The notes under the pieces: generated by a model
Database searches by the model: none
What the model saw: only the letters and a program-made list of their open reading frames with translations
Told to the model about the DNA's origin: nothing
Program-made: the position numbers and the translations under genes
Part shown: in pieces, positions 7,404 through 13,720 of the stretch
Layout of the letters: each line of letters opens with the position of its first letter
How positions within the stretch are numbered: the first letter of the stretch is position 1
Assembly (NCBI RefSeq): GCF_000292245.2
Contig: NZ_ALPT02000099.1
Coordinates: 1 to 13,720, forward strand
DNA: 13,720 bases
Source: Alkalihalobacillus alcalophilus ATCC 27647 = CGMCC 1.3604
Lineage (GTDB): Bacteria; Bacillota; Bacilli; Bacillales; Bacillaceae_D
Reading direction: 5' to 3'

Positions 7404-7681
7404 GTTAATACCAAGATATTGAGAGGATTGGCTTTCAGCAAACAAACTGAAGCGATATATTTAGTAAAAAACAGTAGAAATTCATACAGAACGATAATGT
7501 TATCTAAAGACACGTGATGAATTTGAATGAAGGTAAAATAGTAAAAGCTTAATCTGAATTTATTTGTAAAAATAACCATTTCATTCATTTATTTAAGCAA
7601 GATCAGCAGCACACGCAAAAGAGAGAGAAAGAACTAAAACAACAAATTACCAATATCTCTCATGATTTACGAACGCCTTTT
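7404..7681 (+). pseudogene. Sensor histidine kinase fragment, heavily degraded
   Basis: The decisive part is 7595-7681, which reads KQDQQHTQKREKELKQQITN directly followed by ISHDLRTP. This is the phosphorylated-His H-box of a HisKA dimerisation domain with its preceding helix. It ends abruptly at the point where the kinase should continue (TPL-TSI-G...), so the ATP-binding domain is gone. Upstream, in other frames, 7404-7514 reads LRGLAFSKQTEAIYLVKNSR, which fits the linker region of the same kind of kinase. Several stops and frame changes lie between the two. Neither a response regulator nor a membrane sensor region is seen. The nearest gene is the convergently placed merR, whose stop lies 36 bp away, so the break may coincide with insertion or deletion next to the merR/efflux pair. 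Confidence 0.65.
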
Positions 7682-7717
7682 TTGAGAGTCATCTACTTTT
7701 CAGTTACCCGTTTTATT

Positions 7718-8494
7718 TTACTTATGATTATCTTTACCTCTACTATTTTCTTTATCATCATAATACGCTTTCATTTCCTTATAAATATATCTAGCGATGT
7801 CTTCAGGGAAATAATTATTAAACTCATGATTGTGCTTGGAAATAAAATTATTATCATCAGTAAGGTTTAAAAAGCTTTTACTCGCTGGAAATAGGTTATC
7901 CATTTTTGTTAGAATTTCTCGTACTTTTTTTCGGCTTGTTGGATCATTAGATTGAATAGCATGTCTAATCGCTTGAATTAAATGCCATGTTTCTCTATCC
8001 ATTTTCTCCTTATATTCAGGATCATGAAGCAACTTTATTTCTTTCATGAGCTGCTTGTCAGCTATAAAATGTTCTTCCCATACTTGGATTAGTGATTTTT
8101 CCCGCCTAAATAAATCAAGAATAATAAAAGCAAATTCATCTAATTCTTCCTCAGAAATCCCTTCAATGTTGTACAGCCGTTCCATTCTCGTAATTACTTC
8201 TAACTTATCATTTAATTCCGCTTGTTTTTTTTCAATTAACTGCTTCTGTACTAACAATAACTCTCGATTTTTTAACTTCTGACTAGTCATTTGTTCTTTT
8301 ATTTCAATTAAAGATAGACCAAAATGTTTTAAAATCATGATTTGCTGAAACAGTTCCCAGTCTAATCGTGTATATACTTTTCGACCATTTTTATTCAAAT
8401 TTTTCGGAGTAAGTAACCCGATTTTATCGTAGTACCGTAGTGTTCTTACCGTTGAACCTACTAATTTTGCAAACTGACCAATTGTTACTTCCAC
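7718..8494 (-). CDS. MerR-family transcriptional regulator, 258 residues
   Basis: The start is GTG 8494 with GGGAGG seven bases upstream. Residues 2-70 form the winged helix-turn-helix, with the family signature TLRYYDKIGLLTP (18-30) and the second recognition wing around GRKVYTRLDWELFQQI. A long helix (about 75-107, KNRELLLVQKQLIEKKQAEL) is the usual antiparallel dimerisation coiled coil. The C-terminal 150 residues are helical and end FPEDIARYIYKEMKAYYDD. They resemble ligand-binding C-domains of TipA-type regulators more than the short metal-sensing tails, and they lack Cys, so a metal sensor is unlikely. It is transcribed away from an MFS exporter with a shared control region. I infer that it senses a compound carried by that exporter and controls both genes. 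The promoter in the gap suggests it regulates itself. Confidence 0.9.
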   Translation of the reverse strand: MEVTIGQFAKLVGSTVRTLRYYDKIGLLTPKNLNKNGRKVYTRLDWELFQQIMILKHFGLSLIEIKEQMTSQKLKNRELLLVQKQLIEKKQAELNDKLEVITRMERLYNIEGISEEELDEFAFIILDLFRREKSLIQVWEEHFIADKQLMKEIKLLHDPEYKEKMDRETWHLIQAIRHAIQSNDPTSRKKVREILTKMDNLFPASKSFLNLTDDNNFISKHNHEFNNYFPEDIARYIYKEMKAYYDDKENSRGKDNHK

Positions 8495-8517
8495 ATTAAG
8501 ACCTCCCTCGTTACTGA

Positions 8518-8548
8518 ATTATATACTGTTACGTAAGGTCGCAATCAA
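8518..8548 (-). promoter_or_regulatory. MerR-type promoter with 19-bp spacer and central palindrome
   Basis: On the minus strand TTGATT (8548-8543) and TATAAT (8523-8518) are separated by 19 bases instead of 17. The spacer is centred on the palindrome TTACGTAA (8529-8536). A stretched spacer with a dyad inside is the known hallmark of MerR-controlled promoters, where the bound regulator twists DNA to align the two boxes. It drives merR itself. The plus-strand promoter of the exporter should lie in the same 158-bp gap but is not clear to me. Confidence 0.7.
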
Positions 8549-8652
8549 ATCGTTTTAATAATATATTTAAGCTAAAAAAACAAAAGCTTGCTTACGACAT
8601 AACGTCATAATCTATGATTGGTTCTATATTAAGTTTGAGAGGAAGGTTATGT

Positions 8653-9870
8653 ATGGAACAACAATCATTATTTCGAAATCGCCCTTTTATATTTCTATTT
8701 ATTGGTGGTTTTTTAGCGATTATTGGTTTTAGTATGTTTTTTATGACAACAACTTGGTTTGTCATTTCTGATTTAGGTTCTGCTAGTTCATTGGGCCTTA
8801 TACTTATTGCCATTACTGTGCCACGTATTCTCATGATGGCTTTTGGTGGGGTTCTCGCGGATAAATTCAAGAAGACGACGATTATGTTCAGTACGAGTTC
8901 AATCCAAGGAGTTCTACTAGTTATCATATTTTTATTGAACAATACAAATCAATTAACATTTGGATACCTGATTATTTTGGGATTCTTTTTTGGAACATTA
9001 GATGCTTTTTCTGGACCAGCTGGGACATCCTTAATCCCAAAAATAGTACAGAAAAACCAAATCAAACAAGCTAATGCCGTTATTCAGGGATTGGGTCAGA
9101 TTGGTTTTGTTATTGGACCTATTATAGCTGGGAGTGTTATGGAATTCGCTGGCGTAACAACTGGTTATTTAGTTTCGGCTATTATTGTTCTTTTGTCTGC
9201 CTTTTTTATGTTTCCACCTTTCTTAAAAGAAGGTCCCGTAGACAATACAATTAAACAAACACCGCTTAAAGATCTCATCGAAGGGTTTTCCTATGTAAAA
9301 GCAAGTAAATTTTTAATGACAGGTATTCTTATTTTAATTACGTTAAACTTCTTTGCCTTTGGAGCGATATCCATTGCCATCCCGATTTTAGTGGAGACGT
9401 ATGGAGGGACACCTATTAATCTTAGTTACATCGAAGCTGCTTTAGGGGTTGGGATGCTAGTAAGTACAGTCATAATCGGTGTGGTCAAAATACGCCGGAG
9501 GGGATTAACCTCGATTGCTGGATTAATTGCAACATTAATCGTAGCTATAGCGTTTAGTCAAATTCCTAATTTGTATATTTTGACAGCATTAGCGTTCTTA
9601 ATAGGATTTACTATGACATTTGTGGCCATCCCATTTTTCACTTCAGCACAAGAAGATACGGATCCCCGTATTATGGGGAGGGTCATGAGTATTGTCTTCT
9701 TAGCAATGAACGGGTTTGATCCGCTTGCCTATGCAAGTGTAACTTTACTCGTTTCGAGAGGATTTGATATTCAATTAATCATTTTTTCCTTTTCTATTGT
9801 TGGATTAATGATTGCTCTTGCCATTTTATGGAGAGGACAGACGTTTAGAAATTACAAGTCGACCTATTAA
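8653..9870 (+). CDS. MFS multidrug/macrolide-type efflux transporter, 405 residues
   Basis: ATG 8653 is chosen because GAGAGGAAGG (8637-8646) stands six bases before it; the frame also opens at ATG 8614 but without a ribosome site. The protein has about 12 hydrophobic segments, full length for a major facilitator exporter. The loop after the second segment carries the MFS motif A form GGVLADKFKKTT. The soft central loop PPFLKEGPVDNTIKQTPLKD divides the two halves, with a repeat of the pattern after it. The overall look is that of MefA/EntS-like proton-driven drug exporters (DHA group). The substrate cannot be told. The gene is divergent from a MerR regulator and ends 12 bases before a strong terminator, so it is a single-gene transcript. 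Expression is probably induced by the compound the MerR protein binds. Confidence 0.9.
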   Translation: MEQQSLFRNRPFIFLFIGGFLAIIGFSMFFMTTTWFVISDLGSASSLGLILIAITVPRILMMAFGGVLADKFKKTTIMFSTSSIQGVLLVIIFLLNNTNQLTFGYLIILGFFFGTLDAFSGPAGTSLIPKIVQKNQIKQANAVIQGLGQIGFVIGPIIAGSVMEFAGVTTGYLVSAIIVLLSAFFMFPPFLKEGPVDNTIKQTPLKDLIEGFSYVKASKFLMTGILILITLNFFAFGAISIAIPILVETYGGTPINLSYIEAALGVGMLVSTVIIGVVKIRRRGLTSIAGLIATLIVAIAFSQIPNLYILTALAFLIGFTMTFVAIPFFTSAQEDTDPRIMGRVMSIVFLAMNGFDPLAYASVTLLVSRGFDIQLIIFSFSIVGLMIALAILWRGQTFRNYKSTY

Positions 9871-9882
9871 TTTACCTTCAGG

Positions 9883-9915
9883 AAAAGACCACTTTCAGGT
9901 TAAGTGGTCTTTTTT
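9883..9915 (+). terminator. Strong rho-independent terminator after the MFS gene
   Basis: AAAAGACCACTT (9883-9894) pairs with AAGTGGTCTTTT (9902-9913), with a 7-base loop and a T run to 9915. It is the clearest terminator in the window. With the A-rich left arm it could act in both directions. Confidence 0.9.
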
Positions 9916-10211
9916 AGGTTGTCTGACTAAGGGAAGTCTTCTACAAACAGTCCTGAGTAGCAGACTCAATACGGTGCAGTAAAAGATTTAAGTGGCTTTG
10001 TGAAGCGGTGTTCTTAAACTAGACCAGTACTCCTTTCTTTTTTGATAAAACGATATAAAACATTACTTCAAATGGAGAAATGTTGATTGCAACTAGAGGT
10101 TGCGGTCGTCGCAACCAATGTTAGCTTTACTTTTTACGGCCATTTCAGTAATATTTGTGGCAACATAGCAATAAGTTAAAGGCTAGAACAACTGAGAAAA
10201 GGTGATAAAAA
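9916..10211 (+). other. 296-bp gap with competing hairpins
   Basis: No gene is seen. At 10098-10116 GGTTGCG and CGCAACC form a perfect 7-bp stem with a 5-base loop. An upstream GCAAC (10088-10092) can instead pair with the GTTGC of the left arm (10099-10103), so two structures exclude each other. This lies about 100 bases before the XRE gene, possibly in its leader. No T tract follows, and no known riboswitch core is recognised. Confidence 0.4.
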
Positions 10212-10664
10212 ATGATATTTGCTGAGAAACTTAAAAATGAAAGGCAGAAAAAGGGATGGTCACAAGAGGAGTTAGCAGAGCAACTATTTGTCAGCCGACA
10301 ATCTGTTTCAAAATGGGAAAATGGTCAGAATTATCCTAGTATCGAAATTATCATTAAAGTGAGTGATTTATTCGGTGTTACCATAGACGAACTTTTGAGA
10401 AGTGATGAGGATTTAAAAGAAAAAGTGATTCAAGATAGTAGACAATTAGCACATCCTAAACTGAAATTTCTATTTGATATGTTTTGGTTGATGGGAGCTG
10501 CCTTTTTCCTTTTCAAAATTGTCTCCTTAGCTTTAAACTATTTTACCGCCATAAATATTCCACTTCTCGGTGGCTCCTTTATCTGGAATTTTGGTCCCCT
10601 TATTTTAATGGTTGGTGGGGCAATTGGTTCGAATACATTAAAAGATATGTATAAAGAGGAGTAG
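10212..10664 (+). CDS. XRE-family HTH regulator with two C-terminal membrane segments, 150 residues
   Basis: ATG 10212 follows AAAAGGTGAT (10197-10206), a good ribosome site. Residues 5-63 are a Cro/C1-type helix-turn-helix: LKNERQKKGWSQEELAEQLF, then VSRQSVSKWENGQNYPS as the recognition part, and the typical ending LFGVTIDELL. Residues 64-84 are a charged linker. Two hydrophobic segments follow, about 85-109 and 123-140, so the protein is probably held in the membrane with its DNA-binding domain in the cytoplasm. Such XRE-membrane proteins are common in Bacillota, usually near a membrane transporter or small membrane protein whose expression they control. The next gene, 85 bp downstream in the same direction, encodes a large membrane protein, so a joint unit is plausible. 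Regulatory target and signal are unknown. Confidence 0.87.
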   Translation: MIFAEKLKNERQKKGWSQEELAEQLFVSRQSVSKWENGQNYPSIEIIIKVSDLFGVTIDELLRSDEDLKEKVIQDSRQLAHPKLKFLFDMFWLMGAAFFLFKIVSLALNYFTAINIPLLGGSFIWNFGPLILMVGGAIGSNTLKDMYKEE

Positions 10665-10749
10665 GAAATCTACTCTATTTGAATACTGCCTAGGTGCCAC
10701 ATCCGTTTATATACAGTGGGGCACTTATTGTAGAAGGGAGGTCAGCTAG

Positions 10750-11943
10750 TTGAAAGACAAAGAAAATAATCATTCAAACCAAAAGATATCCGTATCTAGA
10801 ACGTTAACCACGAAAAAACGAGCCACAGCACTCGATATTGCTAGGGGATTTATGCTCCTTCTTATCGTCTTGGCTCACGCACCATTATACTTGTACGGCG
10901 TAGAACCTGGCATCATGTCGCAACCACTCAGCACGAATGCAAGTGACAAAATGATCAATTTTATTAGCCATTTGTTCGTTGAAAACCGTGCTCGCCCTAT
11001 GTTTGCAGCATTGTTCGGCTATGGAATGATGTTGGTCCTTCAACGACAGCTAGACAAAGGGACAACTATAAAAGAAGCAAAACGTTTGCAACGCCGTCGT
11101 GCATACTTTTTAATATTGTTTGGATTTGTACTTGAGGTCATTGTAGGCGGTGATGATATTCTTGCACCATACGGCATAGCTAGTTTACTACTAGGATGGT
11201 TGCTGTTACGAGGAAATCGGGCCCTTTTTAAAGTGTTAGTAGTAGTAAGTGTATTTTTTCTCATCTGGTTGCCATTAGGATGGATGTTCATTGCTCATGA
11301 GATGGGGGGATTGACATTAGGAAATGAGATTTCTTCCAATCACACTTATTTCGTTAGAATGTTTGCCAGTTTCGTGAACTTTCCAATCATGCTTGTTTTC
11401 GTTCATTTGATGTTCCCCGTACTTATCCCTGTTATGGTGGGAATGTGGGCAGCACGGAACGAATTATTGACGAAACCACATCAGCATCTGAAAAAATTAG
11501 TTTGGATATCGATTATAGGAGTATCTATTTCCATTGTAGGTGCTCTTCCATTAGCAACTTATGGCTTGCAGCTGTGGGAACCAACTCCTTATATCGCCGG
11601 TCTAATTTACGCATGTCATATGATGACTGGATTTGCCGGAGGATTTGGGTATGCGGCCCTATTTGGTGTCATTGCGGTCGTGCTCAAACACCCTGGAGGA
11701 ATATCGAGAGCTCTTACAGCATTAGGAAAACGATCATTGACCTTCTATATTTTTAACGAAACAATGCTCGTGTTTATCCTATCTCCGGCCTTCTTAAATC
11801 TCGGTATGACTTTAACTGCCACTGGAGGAGCGGCAATCGCCGTATTGATCTGGAGCGGGGCTTTAGGGCTAGCAGTTGTCTTAGAAAAAAAGCAAATCCA
11901 AGGACCAATTGATAAACTACTACGGTATTTGGTGTATCGGTAG
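10750..11943 (+). CDS. DUF418 (YeiB-like) multi-pass membrane protein, 397 residues
   Basis: The start is TTG 10750 with AAGGGAGGTC (10734-10743), spaced correctly. The N-terminal 25 residues are polar and cytoplasmic. LDIARGFMLLLIVLAHAP (28-45) is the typical opening of this family. About ten hydrophobic segments follow, with basic loops such as KEAKRLQRRRAYF and a C-terminal region LGKRSLTFYIFNETMLVF that corresponds to the DUF418 domain. The family is a distant relative of acyltransferase-type membrane proteins; its biochemical role is not established, and I do not assign one. The gene is complete and in good reading condition, and it follows the XRE-membrane gene by 85 bp without a terminator. 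Codon use looks somewhat richer in GC than the left part of the window. Confidence 0.88.
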   Translation: MKDKENNHSNQKISVSRTLTTKKRATALDIARGFMLLLIVLAHAPLYLYGVEPGIMSQPLSTNASDKMINFISHLFVENRARPMFAALFGYGMMLVLQRQLDKGTTIKEAKRLQRRRAYFLILFGFVLEVIVGGDDILAPYGIASLLLGWLLLRGNRALFKVLVVVSVFFLIWLPLGWMFIAHEMGGLTLGNEISSNHTYFVRMFASFVNFPIMLVFVHLMFPVLIPVMVGMWAARNELLTKPHQHLKKLVWISIIGVSISIVGALPLATYGLQLWEPTPYIAGLIYACHMMTGFAGGFGYAALFGVIAVVLKHPGGISRALTALGKRSLTFYIFNETMLVFILSPAFLNLGMTLTATGGAAIAVLIWSGALGLAVVLEKKQIQGPIDKLLRYLVYR

Positions 11944-11952
11944 CGATGGTTG

Positions 11953-12351
11953 ATGAGTTTAAAATCCAAGACTAAGAGTCAAGGGTTAAAGGCTAATGAA
12001 AACATAGAAAGCTATGTAACAATTACGTTGATTGAAGAAGATGGATATGTCAGGTTAGGATATGAAAGAAGATGGATTTTTCAATGTAAAAAGTATTCTA
12101 AATTTCCAACAAGCACAAACATTATCAATGAAATAAATACAGCAAAACAGCACTATCCCGACTTTTGGATACTTGTTGTTCCCTTAAATCCAACTGCAAG
12201 TCAAATCGATTATATTGATAGGTTAGATAAGAGCAATCCATTCAAGATTGGTATTATTACACTAGTGGACATAGAAAGCATGTTACATCAATTTCCTGAA
12301 GCGAAAGACATTCTTTTAACAGGTAGACTAACTACAGAAGGAGCTGAATAA
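11953..12351 (+). pseudogene. Restriction-endonuclease-like protein, N-terminally truncated
   Basis: The frame begins at TTG 11950 or ATG 11953, only a few bases after the DUF418 stop, with no ribosome site. The remaining 132 residues contain RRWIFQCKKYSKFPTS, where Q-x-K is the catalytic motif form of Mrr-like and related PD-(D/E)XK nucleases. It is followed by NIINEINTAKQHYPDFWILV and IITLVDIESMLHQFPEAKDI, the usual beta-helix arrangement of that fold. The block that normally precedes it, with the catalytic Asp (G-x-D form), is missing, so cleavage activity is unlikely. The sequence next to the start, GLKANENIESYVTITLIEED, looks worn rather than functional. The 3' end is intact and leads with a 1-bp gap into the DUF4652 gene, whose ribosome site GAAGGAGC lies in this frame. 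It may persist as a translated leader of that gene. Confidence 0.6.
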
Positions 12352-12352
12352 A

Positions 12353-12859
12353 ATGTATGAATTACATTACGATGAAACGGAACAAGTCATTTTTCAAGTA
12401 GACCCAAATGGGAAGAAAACCATAATAGCGAATGATTCACCTTCAAAACCTCTTTTTTCAAAAGAGAAGACAAAAGCTATTTATATTACTCCTCTAGAAT
12501 GGGAATGTACAGGAAACCTTTATTTATATGATTTAAAAACAGGACATGAGCTATCTTTATTTAAAGCAGAGGGGGATAAGCAAGTTCCTAAATTCGCTTC
12601 TTGGTTGGACGATGACCATGTACTAGCCATCATTGGTTATGGTATGGGGACAATTAGTGTAGGTGGGAATGTCTATTCAATTAATATTCATTCCATGGAA
12701 AAGGAGCAATTAACGGATTACCCCAATGAAATTCAAATCACACGCTTTACAGTAGAGGATGATACATTGAACTTGGAGGGGATTAAATATATTGATGATG
12801 AATTAAATCAATTTGTCCCTTATCAAGAAAAAATAGCTTTGCCAAAAAGAGTGAGGTAA
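12353..12859 (+). CDS. DUF4652 family protein, 168 residues
   Basis: ATG 12353 follows GAAGGAGC (12336-12343) at about 9-nt spacing. The protein is beta-rich with short WD/propeller-like strands: MYELHYDETEQVIFQVDPNG, ITPLEWECTGNLYLYDLKTG, SWLDDDHVLAIIGYGMGTIS and VGGNVYSINIHSMEK. These match my memory of the DUF4652 family of Bacillus, including the LEWE...GNLYLYD and IIGYGxGT.SVGGN blocks. It has no signal peptide and is acidic, so it should be cytoplasmic. Its function is unknown in the family. It is coupled to the nuclease fragment upstream by a 1-bp gap. The sequence looks intact. Confidence 0.82.
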   Translation: MYELHYDETEQVIFQVDPNGKKTIIANDSPSKPLFSKEKTKAIYITPLEWECTGNLYLYDLKTGHELSLFKAEGDKQVPKFASWLDDDHVLAIIGYGMGTISVGGNVYSINIHSMEKEQLTDYPNEIQITRFTVEDDTLNLEGIKYIDDELNQFVPYQEKIALPKRVR

Positions 12860-12872
12860 GCGAGGAGAAGTT

Positions 12873-12962
12873 GTGATAAAACCATAATTTCTTCTACTAC
12901 TAAGTGTTTCTGTCCTATTTACTCCAGTTTCAATGTTAGAGATGATATGTAAACAACTGTAG
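12873..12962 (+). pseudogene. Remnant of a secreted-peptide gene
   Basis: GTG 12873 has GAGGAG (12864-12869) just before it, then reads VIKP, a TAA stop (12885-12887), and FLLLLSVSVLFTPVSMLEMI to TAG 12960-12962. Basic residues followed by a hydrophobic run look like a signal peptide whose start was cut off by a single stop codon. No mature protein follows. It may alternatively be a chance hydrophobic frame. Confidence 0.35.
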
Positions 12963-12993
12963 CTTATAATAAAAGAAAAGAGCGGGATGAGAT

Positions 12994-13077
12994 ATGAAGT
13001 GGCAGGAAATTAGAGACTTATTTCTGAACCGTTTGTGCCGTGCTCTTAAAAAAATTATGAAAACTATCGATGAGTAA
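12994..13077 (+). CDS. 27-residue open frame, likely remnant of a larger gene
   Basis: ATG 12994 follows GGGATGAGAT, a weak ribosome site. It reads MKWQEIRDLFLNRLCRALKK and ends MKTIDE at 13077. The opening MKWQEIRDLFPNR-like string is known to me from the start of Bacillaceae hypothetical proteins of 80-90 residues, so I take this as a shortened and probably frameshifted copy. It lies where cas2 would be expected upstream of a type I-C leader, but shows no Cas2 resemblance. Confidence 0.35.
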   Translation: MKWQEIRDLFLNRLCRALKKIMKTIDE

Positions 13078-13127
13078 TGGAAAAAAAGAATCTTGTTGCA
13101 TAATCATGTATCCTTAAAAAACTGGTC

Positions 13128-13339
13128 GGTGCGAACCGGAAGCTCTCATAAAATCCCTGGGAGATTCGCACTGTTTAAGTATTTTAACAAAAACGCTTGT
13201 ATGACGCAGTTTAATAGTTAAATATAGATAGAAATTAACTATTTTGAGTGTCTTTTTTAGAATGATTAACGTTTAACTGCAGAGGTTCGCACTTAAAGGT
13301 GCTTGAAGTGTTGATGTATCTAGCTTCAAAACTTCCGCT
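13128..13339 (+). promoter_or_regulatory. Type I-C CRISPR leader
   Basis: AT-rich sequence directly before the first repeat. It opens with a stem-loop: GTGCGAA (13129-13135) pairs with TTCGCAC (13165-13171), and an inner CTCTC/GGGAG pairing sits below a loop containing AAATCCC. To my knowledge such a GTGCGAA...CCTGGGAG...TTCGCAC block is typical of leaders between cas2 and the array in type I-C loci. A second TTCGCAC (13286-13292) forms a small hairpin with GTGC (13299-13302). A possible promoter for the array transcript is TTGTAT (13197-13202), 16 bases, TAAATA (13219-13224), with modest support. The array's orientation, with repeats ending GGATTGAAAT to the right, agrees with a leader on the left. 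Confidence 0.75.
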
Positions 13340-13720
13340 GTCGCACTCTATATGGGTGCGTGGATTGAAATCTTTTAGCTTGCCTTGGGACACTTATACT
13401 GTTTTGTCGCACTCTATATGGGTGCGTGGATTGAAATACTGCCCCACCGGGTAAAGTTTTATTAAGCGGAGTCGCACTCTATATGGGTGCGTGGATTGAA
13501 ATGTAGAAAGCCGTTGAAATCAGACATACGCTACCACGTCGCACTCTATATGGGTGCGTGGATTGAAATGTTTCGGTGATAGCTTCGTCCACGATTTTAT
13601 CGGGTCGCACTCTATATGGGTGCGTGGATTGAAATGTTACTTCGACGCCCCTGTCGCCACTTCTAAGCGTGTCGCACTCTATATGGGTGCGTGGATTGAA
13701 ATAGTCAATACATGTCCAAA
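13340..13720 (+). CRISPR. Type I-C CRISPR array, at least six repeats, continues past the window
   Basis: Six identical 32-bp repeats start at 13340, 13406, 13471, 13538, 13604 and 13671. Each begins GTCGCACTCTATATGG and ends GGATTGAAAT, with an internal CGCAC/GTGCG stem. This is the classic I-C (Cas8c) repeat type. The five complete spacers are 34, 33, 35, 34 and 35 nt; an 18-nt part of a sixth reaches the window end. All repeats are perfect, as expected for the leader-proximal end. Spacers read as more GC-rich than the surrounding DNA, for instance the one at 13570-13603, which fits a phage or plasmid origin, but none can be identified here. No cas gene lies in the window, so interference would need cas genes further right or elsewhere in the genome. 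Confidence 0.97.

Noticed and set aside
7682..7870. Hydrophobic 62-codon plus-strand frame that looks like membrane segments
   Set aside because: It is mostly antisense to the 3' end of merR and arises from Lys/Asp/Asn-rich codons read in reverse; no ribosome site.
8592..8942. 116-codon minus-strand frame at the start of the MFS gene
   Set aside because: It overlaps the well-initiated transporter and merR control region, and shows no domain.
11445..11756. 103-codon plus-strand frame inside the DUF418 gene
   Set aside because: An alternate-frame shadow of a gene with clear family pattern; no ribosome site or domain.
12994..13077. Possible cas2 remnant before the leader
   Set aside because: The reading MKWQEIRDLF has no Cas2 ferredoxin-like pattern; it matches a different hypothetical-protein opening.
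13129..13171. Stem-loop considered as a tRNA, attachment site or transposon end
   Set aside because: Too short for a tRNA, no anticodon-like arm, no integrase nearby, and its position fits a type I-C leader element.
13517..13524. TTGAAAT inside the third spacer, looking like a partial repeat end
   Set aside because: Only seven bases agree with the repeat tail and the spacer has normal length, so it is likely chance.

Overview
The window looks like chromosomal accessory DNA from a low-GC Bacillota, most likely Bacillaceae. The evidence is AT-rich sequence, strong GGAGG-type ribosome binding sites, GTG and TTG starts, Bacillus-style sigma-A promoters, and protein families common in that group (MerR regulators, XRE-membrane proteins, DUF418 and DUF4652). 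No species call is possible from sequence reading alone.

Left part (1-5190): a worn defence or mobile island. It opens with the C-terminal end of an unidentified coiled-coil protein, overlapping by 14 bp an HNH nuclease gene whose frame is broken at a run of seven A. The pair resembles the ATPase plus HNH layout of Septu (PtuA/PtuB). A 503-bp gap with two adjacent hairpins follows, then a small unknown protein, a 52-residue Cys-containing protein, and a PD-(D/E)XK nuclease pseudogene (one frameshift, two amber stops). Next come the start-less 3' part of another small gene, an intact zinc-ribbon-like hypothetical gene, and a 5'-truncated IS21-type istB on the minus strand.

Middle part (5300-9915): ordinary genes separated by debris. 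A tRNA-dihydrouridine synthase gene has a clear sigma-A promoter and a terminator. An 89-residue antitoxin-like small protein has its own promoter but no visible toxin partner. A short orphan reading frame and a degraded sensor histidine kinase fragment follow. Then comes a divergent pair: a MerR-family regulator (minus) and an MFS drug-efflux-type transporter (plus). Their spacer holds a promoter with the 19-bp spacing and central palindrome typical of MerR targets.

Right part (10098-12962): an XRE regulator with two membrane segments is followed by a DUF418 (YeiB-like) membrane protein. After that come an N-terminally eroded restriction-endonuclease-like protein (Q-C-K motif), a DUF4652 protein and two tiny gene remnants.

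Right edge (13128-13720): a leader and the start of a type I-C CRISPR array. Six identical 32-bp repeats are visible and the array runs off the window. The position just upstream of the leader, where cas2 normally lies in type I-C loci, holds only decayed gene fragments, so the array is detached from cas genes on that side. The leader carries a stem-loop and a second repeat-like hairpin.

No complete new system is proven here. The best leads are the frame-broken Septu-like pair, the leader elements that resemble the repeat stem, and the XRE-membrane/DUF418 pair.
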